A stretch of 64,000 bases of DNA from positions 124,001-188,000 of the forward strand of contig SHNF01000005.1 of assembly GCA_004295085.1 (NCBI GenBank). The letters run 5' to 3'. The stretch comes from Planctomycetota bacterium. Lineage in GTDB: Bacteria; Planctomycetota; UBA1135. Shown here piece by piece: positions 25,193 to 33,715 of the stretch. The translations under genes and the position numbers were made by a program. How positions within the stretch are numbered: the stretch's first letter is position 1; each line of letters opens with the position of its first letter. The notes beneath the pieces are model-generated. The model had not been told where the DNA came from. It worked only from the letters and a program-made list of their open reading frames with translations, and did not search any database.

Positions 25193-27325
25193 TTAGCCGC
25201 CGGCCTCGCGCGGGTGACGGGACAGGACGCCCGCTGCCTGCGACATGTGCCGGCCGCGCCGCTCGCAACCGAGGGCCGCCACGGCGCAGATCAGCCCCAG
25301 GCCGAGCAGCGGCGCCACCGGCCGCCGGGGTGGCGGAGCGCGGCGCTGGGCCTCCAGCCAGTCCCGCCAGGCCTGGTCCGGAGCCGTGTGCTCGTCCGGC
25401 GGCTCCGCCGGCAGGCTCCAGGCGCGGCCGGCGCCCTGCACCAGCACCGGCAGTTCCGCCGGCACTCCCTGCACTTCCCACAGGTCCGGCCCCACCGGGT
25501 CGAGGGGCCGCTGCAGCAGCGGGCCGTCGGCGCCGTCCACCTGCACCATCCAGCCCGCGCCGCGGCCGCGCAGGCGCACGCGCCCTCCTGCCCGCTCCAG
25601 CCGCGGCTGGGCCGCCTGCTCCTGCACCAGCGGCGCAAAGGCGCCGGCCCATTCCGCGCCGGGCTCGGCGGCGATACCGACCAGCACCCCGCGCCGCGCC
25701 CGCAGCGCCGCCGCCGCCACGGCGCCGGAGTCGTCGCGCAGCAGCGTTTCGGCGCCCGCTGCGGCGGCGAAGCGGTCGCGCTCCGCCAGCGCCGGCGGCG
25801 CTGCGGGCAGGGTCCACAGGGCTCCCGGCTCCGGATGGCTGGCGCCGGCGCCGGTGCGCAGCGGTGCGGACAAGGCCTGGAGCAGCCGTTCGCGCAGGTC
25901 CAGGGTTCCGGCCGCGTCCACCACCGTGCCCAGCTGAGCCAGCACGCGGGCGTCGGCCTGCGGACCGACGGGAACGCACCGCACGGCGCGTCCACCGGAC
26001 GCCAGCCGTCGCCCCAGCCCGCGCCAGTCGGCGTCCGGCTCGGCTTCCTCCACGCGCCCGTCGCTCAGGATCACCACCGCGGCGTCCTCCCCCAGCGCGG
26101 GCAGCAGCCGCTCCAGCGCGGCGGCGAGGCGCGTGGGACCGGCCGGTTGCAGCTCTTCGCGCAGGCGGCGCGCTCCGTCCGGCGTGCGTGGATCGAATGC
26201 CGGCCCGGCTTCCTCCGCGAACGGGAACACGCGCAAGCCGGCATCCGCCGGCCACCAGCGGCTCCAGTCGGCAACCGCGGCGCAGGCCTGCTCCCAGGGC
26301 GTGCGCGCGCCATGCGGCGTTTCGGCCATGCTGCCGGAACGGTCCAGGACCAGCACGCATTCCGCCCCCGGCGCGGGCGCCGGAACGAACGGCGTGAACC
26401 CGGTGCGCTGGCGCAGCTCCAACCAGTCCGCCGCGCGCGGCGAGCACAGCACCACCGCGCTGCCCTGCTCCAGCCATCCCGCCACCGCCGTGACGGTGGA
26501 CGCCGCTGCGGCGCCGGGAACGTCGCGGACGGCGGCCAGGACCGCCACCCCGCTGCTGTAGTCCGCGACGGCATCCAGCTCCGGGCGCTGCGCCAGGGCC
26601 GCGCGCACGCCCGGATCGGGCGACCAGAAGGCGGTCCTGCCGGCGCCGGCGATGACGCGCGTGTGGCGGTCGCGCCGCGTTCCCTGCACCCAGGTCAGGC
26701 GCAGCTCCACCGCCGTCTCCGGCGGCTGCAGGGCCGACAGGACCAGGCGCAACGCGTCCGCTCCCAGCCACTCCAGCGCACCGGTTGCGACCGAGGCCGG
26801 GCGGGTCTCGACCTCCAGGCTTCCGGACGCGGAATCTGCGTCGGCCAGGCGCACCTCGATCTCGAGCTGGCCCGCCGCCGGCCAGGCCGGCGGCGCGTCC
26901 ACCGCGGCGATCCGCGGCCGCGGCGGCGGCTGGCGCCAGAGCACCTGGACGCCGGCCCAGATGCCGGCCGCGGGCAGCTCGTCCGTGGCACGTCCGTCGC
27001 TCCAGACGGCCAGCGTGTCGCCGCGGCGCAGCCGCGGGCGCAGCCCGCGCAGCGCCGCCCCCAGCGGGCTGCCCGCCGCACCCAGCGCGAGCGGCGTGGC
27101 CTCGAGCGGCGCGCCGGTGCCGGCGTCGGGCCTCACGCCGAAGACATAGCGGCGCTGCGGCCCGGGCCCGCGCTCGATCTCCAGCAGCGCCGCGGCCGCT
27201 GCCGCGCCGCCGACGCTGTCGCTGGCGTCCACGAGCAGGAAGCTGCGGCCGCCGGAGGGCAGCGGCAGGAGCGCGCCGCCCCACGCCGTCAGGGCCAGCA
27301 CCGTCAGCAGGCGTTGCGGCTTCAC
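25193..27325 (-). CDS. membrane protein with two vWA-like (MIDAS) motifs
   Basis: 710 aa. An N-terminal hydrophobic segment (residues 6-22) and a C-terminal one (about 683-700, VAPLLGLGLICAVAALG) bracket a large extracytoplasmic region. DASDS at residues 33-37 and DRSGSM near 328-333 both fit the DxSxS metal-ion-dependent adhesion site. The second is followed by a full vWA-like fold (VVILSDGRVEEAE near 410). The C-terminal 250 residues resemble the glutamine-amidotransferase-like or beta regions of BatA/BatB-like proteins. GTG start overlaps the mnmA stop. Probably binds protein partners in the periplasm; the specific function is unknown. Confidence 0.8.
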   Translation of the reverse strand: MKPQRLLTVLALTAWGGALLPLPSGGRSFLLVDASDSVGGAAAAAALLEIERGPGPQRRYVFGVRPDAGTGAPLEATPLALGAAGSPLGAALRGLRPRLRRGDTLAVWSDGRATDELPAAGIWAGVQVLWRQPPPRPRIAAVDAPPAWPAAGQLEIEVRLADADSASGSLEVETRPASVATGALEWLGADALRLVLSALQPPETAVELRLTWVQGTRRDRHTRVIAGAGRTAFWSPDPGVRAALAQRPELDAVADYSSGVAVLAAVRDVPGAAAASTVTAVAGWLEQGSAVVLCSPRAADWLELRQRTGFTPFVPAPAPGAECVLVLDRSGSMAETPHGARTPWEQACAAVADWSRWWPADAGLRVFPFAEEAGPAFDPRTPDGARRLREELQPAGPTRLAAALERLLPALGEDAAVVILSDGRVEEAEPDADWRGLGRRLASGGRAVRCVPVGPQADARVLAQLGTVVDAAGTLDLRERLLQALSAPLRTGAGASHPEPGALWTLPAAPPALAERDRFAAAAGAETLLRDDSGAVAAAALRARRGVLVGIAAEPGAEWAGAFAPLVQEQAAQPRLERAGGRVRLRGRGAGWMVQVDGADGPLLQRPLDPVGPDLWEVQGVPAELPVLVQGAGRAWSLPAEPPDEHTAPDQAWRDWLEAQRRAPPPRRPVAPLLGLGLICAVAALGCERRGRHMSQAAGVLSRHPREAGG

Positions 27326-28431
27326 ACCGCCAGCGCCGGCCGTGGAGCCCGCTGCACCTGCTCGATCCAGCCGCCGCCGAGCAGGCGCTCGCCGCGGTAG
27401 ACCGCCAGCCCCTGGCCCGGGTTCACGCTGGCTGCAGGCCGTGCGAAGTTCACGCGCACGCGCCCGGGCGCCAGGCATTGCACGCGTCCGGCCACTCCGC
27501 CCGGGGCGCTGCGGTACTGGATCTCCACGTCGTCCCAGGCGGCGCCGGGCGCGAGCTCGGCGGCGAAGGTGGCGAAGCCTTCGACTTCCGCCGCCTCCGC
27601 GCCCGTGAAAGCGCGCGGCCCGACCACGACGTCGCCGGATTCTGCGTCCACGTCCAGCACGTAGAGCGGCGCGGCCGCGGCGATGCCCAGTCCGCGGCGC
27701 TGCCCGCGCGTGTAGCCCATGTGGCCGTCGTGCTCGCCGAGCACGCGCCCGTCCGGATCCAGGAAGCGTCCAGGGCGGCCCAGGCCGCCCCGGCTGCGCA
27801 GCAGGTCGCGATAGTCGCCCGTGGGCACGAAGCAGATCTCCTGGCTGTCGGGCTTGCCGAACACGGGCAGGTTGGCGGCCTGCGCCAGAGCGCGCGTCTG
27901 CGCCTTCTCCATGCCCCCCACCGGCAGCAAGGTGCGGCTCAGGGCCTGCGGACCCACCGGGAACAGCACGTAAGACTGGTCCTTGCGCCGGTCCAGGGAG
28001 CGCAGCAGCGCCGCTCCTTGCGGGGTCGCTTGCACGCGCGCGTAATGCCCGGTGGCGACGTAGGCCGCGCCCACGGCGTCGGCGAAGCGCAGCAGCGCCC
28101 CGAACTTGATGTCGCGGTTGCACACGGCGCAGGGGTTGGGCGTGCGCCCACGCCGGTACTCGGAAACGAAGTAGTCCTGGATGGCGCCGAACTCCGCCTG
28201 CATGTCCAGGGCGTGGAACGGAATGCCGAGCCGGTCCGCGACCAGGGCGGCGTCGCGGGCATCGTCCACCGAGCAGCAGCCCTGGTGCGGGCGGCAGGCT
28301 CCCGGCGGGGCCTCGACCCCGTTGCGCAGGAACACCCCCACCAGGTCGTAACCCTGGCGGCGGAGCAGCAGGGCCGCGACCGAGCTGTCCACCCCCCCGG
28401 AGAGGGCGGCGAGCACGCGCACGGAATTCAT
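27322..28431 (-). CDS. mnmA: tRNA-specific 2-thiouridylase MnmA
   Basis: Adds the 2-thio group to U34 of tRNA-Glu, -Lys and -Gln using relayed persulfide sulfur. The PP-loop SGGVDSS is at residues 11-17. The two catalytic cysteines are in NPCAVCN (Cys101) and in SQEICFVPTGDY near residue 200. Length of 369 aa and C-terminal barrel-like region are typical. Divergent from yajC across a 70-base gap, and its stop overlaps the vWA gene start. mnmD and miaB, acting on the same anticodon loops, are also in the window. Confidence 0.95.
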   Translation of the reverse strand: MNSVRVLAALSGGVDSSVAALLLRRQGYDLVGVFLRNGVEAPPGACRPHQGCCSVDDARDAALVADRLGIPFHALDMQAEFGAIQDYFVSEYRRGRTPNPCAVCNRDIKFGALLRFADAVGAAYVATGHYARVQATPQGAALLRSLDRRKDQSYVLFPVGPQALSRTLLPVGGMEKAQTRALAQAANLPVFGKPDSQEICFVPTGDYRDLLRSRGGLGRPGRFLDPDGRVLGEHDGHMGYTRGQRRGLGIAAAAPLYVLDVDAESGDVVVGPRAFTGAEAAEVEGFATFAAELAPGAAWDDVEIQYRSAPGGVAGRVQCLAPGRVRVNFARPAASVNPGQGLAVYRGERLLGGGWIEQVQRAPRPALAV

Positions 28432-28501
28432 CGTTACACTATTCCGCCATTATCGCCTAGAAACCGCCACGAAAGAAGCCTCGAAGGAAGCCACGACAGA
28501 A

Positions 28502-28987
28502 GTGACCACCATGCCGCAAGCCCTGCCCACCATCGTCCTCCAGCTCCCCGCCGCCTCCGCCGTGCCCGGAGAGGACGGGGCCGCGCCGCAGGACGCGACC
28601 TCCACGGAAGCGCAAGGCGGCCCTTCCGGGACCAGCGCGGCGCCGTCCAGCCCCATGGCCTGGATGCAGCCCCTGCTGCTGTTCGGCCTCCTGTTCCTGT
28701 TCATGTGGTTCATGGTCATCCGCCCCGAGCGGCGGCGCCAGAAGGAGCGCGCGGCCATGCTGGGCGCCATCCGCAAGGGCGACGAAGTCACCACGACCGC
28801 TGGCATCTACGGCAAGGTGGCGGCGCTGGGCGAGGACACCATCACCCTGGACGTGGCCGATGGCGTGCGCCTGAAATTTGAGCGTAACGCAATCGCTCGT
28901 ATTCGGTCTTCCCGGGACGCGGACGACTCGTCCGATTCCGCCAGGAAAGAGCCGGAGAAGGGCAAGCTGGTGTCGGCCGGCAAGTAG
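28502..28987 (+). CDS. yajC: preprotein translocase subunit YajC
   Basis: 161 aa. Residues 1-50 form an unusual Ala/Pro/Ser/Glu-rich extension in front of the YajC core. The membrane span is WMQPLLLFGLLFLFMWFMVI near residues 54-73, followed by RPERRRQKE, the typical basic turn, and the core IRKGDEVTTTAGIYGKVAALG. YajC associates with the SecDF complex; secD and secF are not in the window. I chose GTG 28502 because AAGGAAG lies about 12 bases upstream; ATG 28511 is three codons later. Followed by yraN. Confidence 0.88.
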   Translation: MTTMPQALPTIVLQLPAASAVPGEDGAAPQDATSTEAQGGPSGTSAAPSSPMAWMQPLLLFGLLFLFMWFMVIRPERRRQKERAAMLGAIRKGDEVTTTAGIYGKVAALGEDTITLDVADGVRLKFERNAIARIRSSRDADDSSDSARKEPEKGKLVSAGK

Positions 28988-29025
28988 CCGGCGGCGTGCG
29001 GCCGGCCTGACCTCGGCCCGCCGCC

Positions 29026-29442
29026 ATGTCCGTTCCGCCGAGCGCGCCCGTTCCGCCGTCCGTGCCGCCGCCTGATCCGCGTGCCGGCCGCGGGCGGCGC
29101 GCGGAGGCCTGGGTAGCGGAGGCCTTGCAGGCGCGCGGCTGGCGCGTGCTCGGTCGCAACCTGCGCACGCCGCTCGGCGAAGTGGACATCCTGGCGCTGG
29201 CGGCGGATGCCGCCCCGGCGGCCCTGGTGGCGGTGGAGGTCAAGGCCCGCCACCCGCTGTCCTGGACCAGCGGCGAGGACGCGCTGCGCCCGCAGCAGCG
29301 CCGGCGCCTGGCGCGCGCCCTGATGTGGAGCGCCGCGCGGCTGGGCTGGCGCGGTCCGCTGCGCCTGGACCTGGCGGCGGTGGAGTGGATCGGCGACGCG
29401 CCCGCCGGCTTCGAGCTGCTGGAAGGCGTGGAGGTTCTGTGA
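29026..29442 (+). CDS. yraN: YraN family (UPF0102) endonuclease-fold protein
   Basis: 138 aa with an N-terminal Pro-rich stretch, then the YraN core: [43 protein letters not shown] and a QQRRRLARAL helix. The spacing of Glu, Asp and ExK is the PD-(D/E)xK nuclease pattern of this family. The biochemical role is unknown in most bacteria; the fold suggests nucleic-acid processing. Follows yajC by 38 bases and is probably cotranscribed. The next gene is convergent, with 12 bases between the stops. Confidence 0.85.
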   Translation: MSVPPSAPVPPSVPPPDPRAGRGRRAEAWVAEALQARGWRVLGRNLRTPLGEVDILALAADAAPAALVAVEVKARHPLSWTSGEDALRPQQRRRLARALMWSAARLGWRGPLRLDLAAVEWIGDAPAGFELLEGVEVL

Positions 29443-29454
29443 GCCGGCGCCCGG

Positions 29455-31209
29455 CTACGGCGGGGCCGGCAGTGCCAGCAGCTGCTCGAGGGCGCCGCGC
29501 AGGCGTGGAATGACCACGCCGGGCAGCGGCTCGAAGCCGCCGCGGCGGCAGGCGGCGGCACCCAGCTGGTGCAGCGTGCCGGCGTCCAGCGTGTGCCACA
29601 GCGGCAAGGGCGGCAAGCCGCGGGCCTGCGCCTCCGCGATCAGGTCCCGGAGCAGCTCGGCGTATGGCTCGCGGTACTGGTCGGCGCTGCTGCGCGCGCG
29701 CGCCACGATGTCGGCCAGGATCCAGCGCGCATCCGCGCCGATCGCGAGCGCCCGCGCCTGGGCGCGCACCTCCAGCCACGCCAGCGCGTCGCCGCTGGCC
29801 AGCCACGACATCAGCGAAGTGAGCAGCACTCCGGCTGCCCCCGGCTGCTCCCCGGTGAGCGTCAGCACCTCGGGCATGTGGCCGCTCTCGTGCCAGAACA
29901 CCTGTTCCAGCTCCAGGCGCAAGGGGTCGGCGCCCGGCTCCGCCAGGCATTGCGCGCGCAGTCGCGCCGGCAGGTCCCAGTCCTCCGGCAGCCACGGCCC
30001 GTCGTCCCGCGGATCGGGCGGCAGCTGGAACGGGCGCGACAGGTCGACGGCGGCCGCCTCTTCCGCGTACGCCGTGGCCGCGATCGCGGCGTAGTCGCGG
30101 CGCACGTAGAAGCCGTGGAACACGGCTCCGCCCACCACCGAGTTGAGGCGCGTGGAAACGCCGTCCTCCGCCAGCACCAGCTCCAGCGGCACGCTCTCCC
30201 CCGGCCATTCCAGGGCACAGCGCCGCGTCCCCCGCAGCAGCAGCAGCTCGACGCCGCGCGTGAGCGCCTCGCCGGCCAGCAGCATGCGCCCGGCGTCCGC
30301 CCAGGCGGCCGCGGGACCGCCGCTTCCGGCCTCCGGCTGCAGCAAGGATCCGACCACGGACACGCGGTAGCGCGGGTGTTCCTTCCAGCCGGAGGCCACG
30401 CCGGCGCGCTCCGCGTACGCGTCCAGCAAGGCCAGCGTCGCCTTGAGGCTGAGGCGGCCCTTCACCTTGACTTCGGCGTCCAGGCGCTCCATCACCCGGT
30501 CCACGCGCTCGCCCGGCGCGACCGCGGCGTTGATCGTGCGCAGGCGGTACTCGGCGCCGGCGCGCGCCGCGGCCAGGCTCTTGCCCAGCCGCGTCGCGAG
30601 GTCGAGGTACTCCAGCAGGGCCTCGCGCGGCTTGCCGGAGAAAGCGGCCGGCTCCAGCAGGCGCAACGCCTCTTCACCGCGCTGTTGCTGCGCCAGCTGG
30701 CGCGCGGTCAGCACCAGGCGGAAGTCCTCGGTGTCGCTCCACTCCGGCGCAGCGCGCAGGTGTGCTCCCGCTTCCGACCACAGGCCCTCCTGCTGCGCCA
30801 CTCCGGCCAGGCCGAGCTGGATCCAGGCGTGCTCCGGATAGCGCCGCGCCAGCTCGCGGAAGCGCGCGGCCTGGCGCTGCGGATTCTGGAACAGGCGCGC
30901 CTCCAGGTACTGCAGGTCCGGATCGAGCGGGCGCTGCGCCTGCCAGCCCTGCACCTCGGCCACGAGCTCGGCGCGCCGGCCTGCGCTGACCAGGAGGCTC
31001 TGGCGCACGCGCTCGCCCTCCACGCTCCCGGCCGCGCGCCAGCCGAGGGCCTGCGCGGCGGCGACCGCGGCGGCGCGGTCACCGCGATCCAGGGCGCGCC
31101 ACACCGGCGTGGGATCCACGTCGGCCGGCCGGCGCGGCGCCGCCGGTGCCACGGCGCAGGCGGCGCTGGTCATGCCGGCGGCGAGCACGGCGATTCCGAG
31201 TCGGGACAT
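29455..31209 (-). CDS. exported protein with TPR-like helices and an HESGH motif
   Basis: 584 aa. The N-terminus (MSRLGIAVLAAGMTSAACAVA) is a signal sequence; the Cys at 19 is preceded by SAA, a poor lipobox, so cleavage by signal peptidase I is equally possible. Residues 40-270 are Ala/Leu/Arg-rich helical repeats of TPR character. In the C-terminal part, VFWHESGHMPEV places His440, Glu441 and His444 in an HExxH pattern typical of zinc metallopeptidases; I found no clear third ligand. The start overlaps the ribD stop by one base (ATGA arrangement). I do not recognise the family. Confidence 0.75.
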   Translation of the reverse strand: MSRLGIAVLAAGMTSAACAVAPAAPRRPADVDPTPVWRALDRGDRAAAVAAAQALGWRAAGSVEGERVRQSLLVSAGRRAELVAEVQGWQAQRPLDPDLQYLEARLFQNPQRQAARFRELARRYPEHAWIQLGLAGVAQQEGLWSEAGAHLRAAPEWSDTEDFRLVLTARQLAQQQRGEEALRLLEPAAFSGKPREALLEYLDLATRLGKSLAAARAGAEYRLRTINAAVAPGERVDRVMERLDAEVKVKGRLSLKATLALLDAYAERAGVASGWKEHPRYRVSVVGSLLQPEAGSGGPAAAWADAGRMLLAGEALTRGVELLLLRGTRRCALEWPGESVPLELVLAEDGVSTRLNSVVGGAVFHGFYVRRDYAAIAATAYAEEAAAVDLSRPFQLPPDPRDDGPWLPEDWDLPARLRAQCLAEPGADPLRLELEQVFWHESGHMPEVLTLTGEQPGAAGVLLTSLMSWLASGDALAWLEVRAQARALAIGADARWILADIVARARSSADQYREPYAELLRDLIAEAQARGLPPLPLWHTLDAGTLHQLGAAACRRGGFEPLPGVVIPRLRGALEQLLALPAPP

Positions 31210-32372
31210 CAGCGTCTCACGATACGAAACGCGCGGCGCAGGTCCGGGCCCAATTCGGCGCGCTCCTCGTCGGCCAGGCGCGGCGCCTGCGCCGGCTCCG
31301 CGAAGCCGGGTCCGAGCAGGGCGCCGTGGCTGCCTCCGAGCAGCAGCGGGGCCTCGTAGCGCACCACCGCGTCGGCTGCGCCCAGGGCGAGCAGGCTGCC
31401 CTGCAGGCGCGCCCCGCCCTCGACCAGCAGGCGGCGCACGCCGAAGTCGCGGCGCAGCGCCGCCAGCGCGGCCGCCAGGTCGAGGCGTCCCTCCGCATCG
31501 CGCGGCAGGTACAGGGCACGGTCGCTGTCCGCCTCCAGGTGCTGTTCCAGCGGCCCCGCCGGCTCGGCGCCCTGCGCGAGCAGCCACAGGCGCGGGCCGG
31601 GCGCCTGGAACACGCGCGCGTCGGGCGGCGCCGCCCCCTCTGGATCCAGCAGCACCCGCAGTGGCTGGTGCTGCGCGCGCTCGCCGCCGGGGCGCGCGCT
31701 CAGCTCGGGGTCGTCGCGGCGCAAGGTGCCCGCGCCCACCAGCAGCGCGTCGCTGCAGGCGCGCAGCGCGTGCCCTTCGTCGCGCGCCAGCGGACCGCTG
31801 ATCCAGCGGCTGGCGCCGCTGTCGCCGGCGGTCTTACCGTCGAAGCTGGCCGCCCACTTCAGCAGGATCCAGGGGCGCTCCGGCTGCGCCAGCGCGTCCA
31901 GGAACGCGCCGTTGTGCGCGGCGCAGCGCGCGGCCAGGCCCTCGAGCAGCACCACCTCGACCCCGGCCTGCGCCAGGGCGCGCAGGCCGGCGCCGCGGTG
32001 GCGCGGGTCCGGGTCCTCCGCCGCCACCACGATGCGCCGCAGCTGCGCCGCCAGCAGCAGCTCGGTGCACGGCGGGCGCCTCTTGCCCGGGCCGCGCGCG
32101 CTGCACGGCTCCAGGCTGACCAGCATCTCGTCCACCACGCCGGGACGCGGCGTCTGGCGCTGCTCGTCCCAGGCGCCGGCCTCGCGCAGCGCCATCTCCT
32201 CGGCGTGCGGTCCGCCGTAGCGCTCGTGCCGCCCCGTGCCCACGCGGTGGCCGCCCTGGAACGCGATGGCCCCCACGCGCGGATTGGGCGCGGTGAACAA
32301 CCAGGACGCTCGGGTGGCCTCGAACAGCGCGCGCTCCATGCGCAGCGCGTCGCCGTCGCTCAGCCGCGCCAT
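31209..32372 (-). CDS. ribD: riboflavin biosynthesis bifunctional deaminase/reductase RibD
   Basis: Second and third steps of riboflavin synthesis. The N-terminal deaminase has NPRVGAIAF, the zinc His and catalytic Glu in PHAEEMAL, and the Cys pair in SLEPCSARGPGKRRPPCTE; the segment between the cysteines is slightly longer and more basic than usual. The C-terminal reductase begins about residue 145 (LKWAASFDGKTA, SRWISGP) and includes LLVEGGARLQGSLL near residue 315. Length is 387 aa. The other rib genes are not in this window. It overlaps miaB by 13 bases. Confidence 0.92.
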   Translation of the reverse strand: MARLSDGDALRMERALFEATRASWLFTAPNPRVGAIAFQGGHRVGTGRHERYGGPHAEEMALREAGAWDEQRQTPRPGVVDEMLVSLEPCSARGPGKRRPPCTELLLAAQLRRIVVAAEDPDPRHRGAGLRALAQAGVEVVLLEGLAARCAAHNGAFLDALAQPERPWILLKWAASFDGKTAGDSGASRWISGPLARDEGHALRACSDALLVGAGTLRRDDPELSARPGGERAQHQPLRVLLDPEGAAPPDARVFQAPGPRLWLLAQGAEPAGPLEQHLEADSDRALYLPRDAEGRLDLAAALAALRRDFGVRRLLVEGGARLQGSLLALGAADAVVRYEAPLLLGGSHGALLGPGFAEPAQAPRLADEERAELGPDLRRAFRIVRR

Positions 32373-33715
32373 TGCCCGACCAGGGCCTTGCCGTCGTAGG
32401 CCGCGAGCGCCAGCGCGTGCACCTGCCCGGGGGCGCAGCCGCGGCGCTCCGGCACCAGCACGCGGTGGCCGTTGCCCGTGCGCCCGTGCCAGTGGCCGGG
32501 CGCGTCCTCCGCCGGCCCCTCCAGGAGCACGCGCGCGTCGCGCCCGAGCATGCGCGGCGTGCGCTCGCGCGCGACCGCGTGCTGCACGGCCAGCAGGCGC
32601 TGGTTGCGGGCCGCCTTGACCGCGGGCGGCACGTCGTCCGCCAGGGCGTACGCGGCCGTGCCCGGGCGCGGCGAGTACTGGAACACGAAGCTCTGCAGGA
32701 AGCCGAGCGCGCGCAGGGCCGCCTCGGAAGCGGCGAAATCGGCGGCGCTCTCGCCGGGGAAGCCGACGATCCAGTCGCTGCACAGCTCCAGGTCCGGCAT
32801 GTGCTCGCGCAGCAGGTCGGCGCGCCGGCGGTACGCATCCACTGTATAGCCGCGGCGCATGCGCTTGAGCACCGCGTCGCTGCCGCTCTGCAGCGGCAGC
32901 GGCAGGAAGCGCAGGAACTGCGGCGAGCGCGCCATGGCCGCGGCCAGGGAGCGGTCCACGTACGCCGGATGCAGGGTGATGAGCTTCACGCGCAGCAGTC
33001 CCGGCACCTCCGCCAGCAGGTCCAGCAGGCGGCCGAGCTGGGGGCGGCCCAGGTCCGCGCCGTAGGCGTCGATGGTCTGGCCCAGCAGGCTGATCTCGGT
33101 GACGCCGCCGTCGGCCAGGCGCCGGCACTCGTCCACGATCTCCGCCGGCGGGCGGCTCTGCACGCGGCCGCGCGTGCGCGGCACGATGCAGAAGCTGCAG
33201 TTGAGGTCGCAGCCGCGCATGACGGCCACGTGCGCGCTGTAGCCGGGCGCGCGCCCGCACAGGTCCCGCACCGGCTGGTCCACCGGCGCCGGCGCCTCGC
33301 CCAGGAGCAGCACGCGCTCCTCGCCGCCGAGCACGCGCTCGACCTGGTCCGGGAGGGCCTGGAAGTGGCGCGTGCCGCACACCAGGTCCACGTGCGGCTC
33401 GCGCTCGAACAGCGCGCGCCCCTCGCGCTCGGCCATGCAGCCGACCACCCCGACCACCAGGTCCGGCCGGGCGCGCTTGTGGCGCTTCAGCTCGCCCAGC
33501 AGCGAGTGCACGCGCTCCTCCGCGTGCTCGCGCACCGCGCAGGTGTGGAACAGGACCACCGACGCCTGCTCGGGCCGCTCGGCCTCGGCGTAGCCGCGGC
33601 GGCGGAAGGCGGCCCGGATCAGCTCGCCGTCATAGAAGTTCATCTGGCAGCCGAACACGCGCAGGTGGAAGCTGCGCGCGCGGCGCGCGGGCGCCTGCAA
33701 GCCTGCTTCAGTCAT
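32360..33715 (-). CDS. miaB: tRNA methylthiotransferase MiaB
   Basis: Radical SAM enzyme that converts i6A37 to ms2i6A37 in tRNAs reading codons that start with U. Three regions: the UPF0004 N-terminal domain with auxiliary cluster cysteines (GCQMNFYD, VGCMAERE), the radical SAM domain with RGCDLNCSFCIVPRTRG (CxxxCxxC) near residues 168-184, and a C-terminal TRAM domain. Length of 451 aa is standard. Both tRNAs in the window (61668 and 62182) carry A36-A37-A38. MtaB or RimO are alternatives, but the CIVPRTRG motif and length favour MiaB. miaA is not seen. Confidence 0.9.
   Translation of the reverse strand: MTEAGLQAPARRARSFHLRVFGCQMNFYDGELIRAAFRRRGYAEAERPEQASVVLFHTCAVREHAEERVHSLLGELKRHKRARPDLVVGVVGCMAEREGRALFEREPHVDLVCGTRHFQALPDQVERVLGGEERVLLLGEAPAPVDQPVRDLCGRAPGYSAHVAVMRGCDLNCSFCIVPRTRGRVQSRPPAEIVDECRRLADGGVTEISLLGQTIDAYGADLGRPQLGRLLDLLAEVPGLLRVKLITLHPAYVDRSLAAAMARSPQFLRFLPLPLQSGSDAVLKRMRRGYTVDAYRRRADLLREHMPDLELCSDWIVGFPGESAADFAASEAALRALGFLQSFVFQYSPRPGTAAYALADDVPPAVKAARNQRLLAVQHAVARERTPRMLGRDARVLLEGPAEDAPGHWHGRTGNGHRVLVPERRGCAPGQVHALALAAYDGKALVGQWRG

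Noticed and set aside
28432..28501. Strong promoter between mnmA and yajC
   Set aside because: GATAAT on the minus strand resembles a -10 element, but the -35 position is poor; a promoter is expected in this divergent gap yet cannot be placed.
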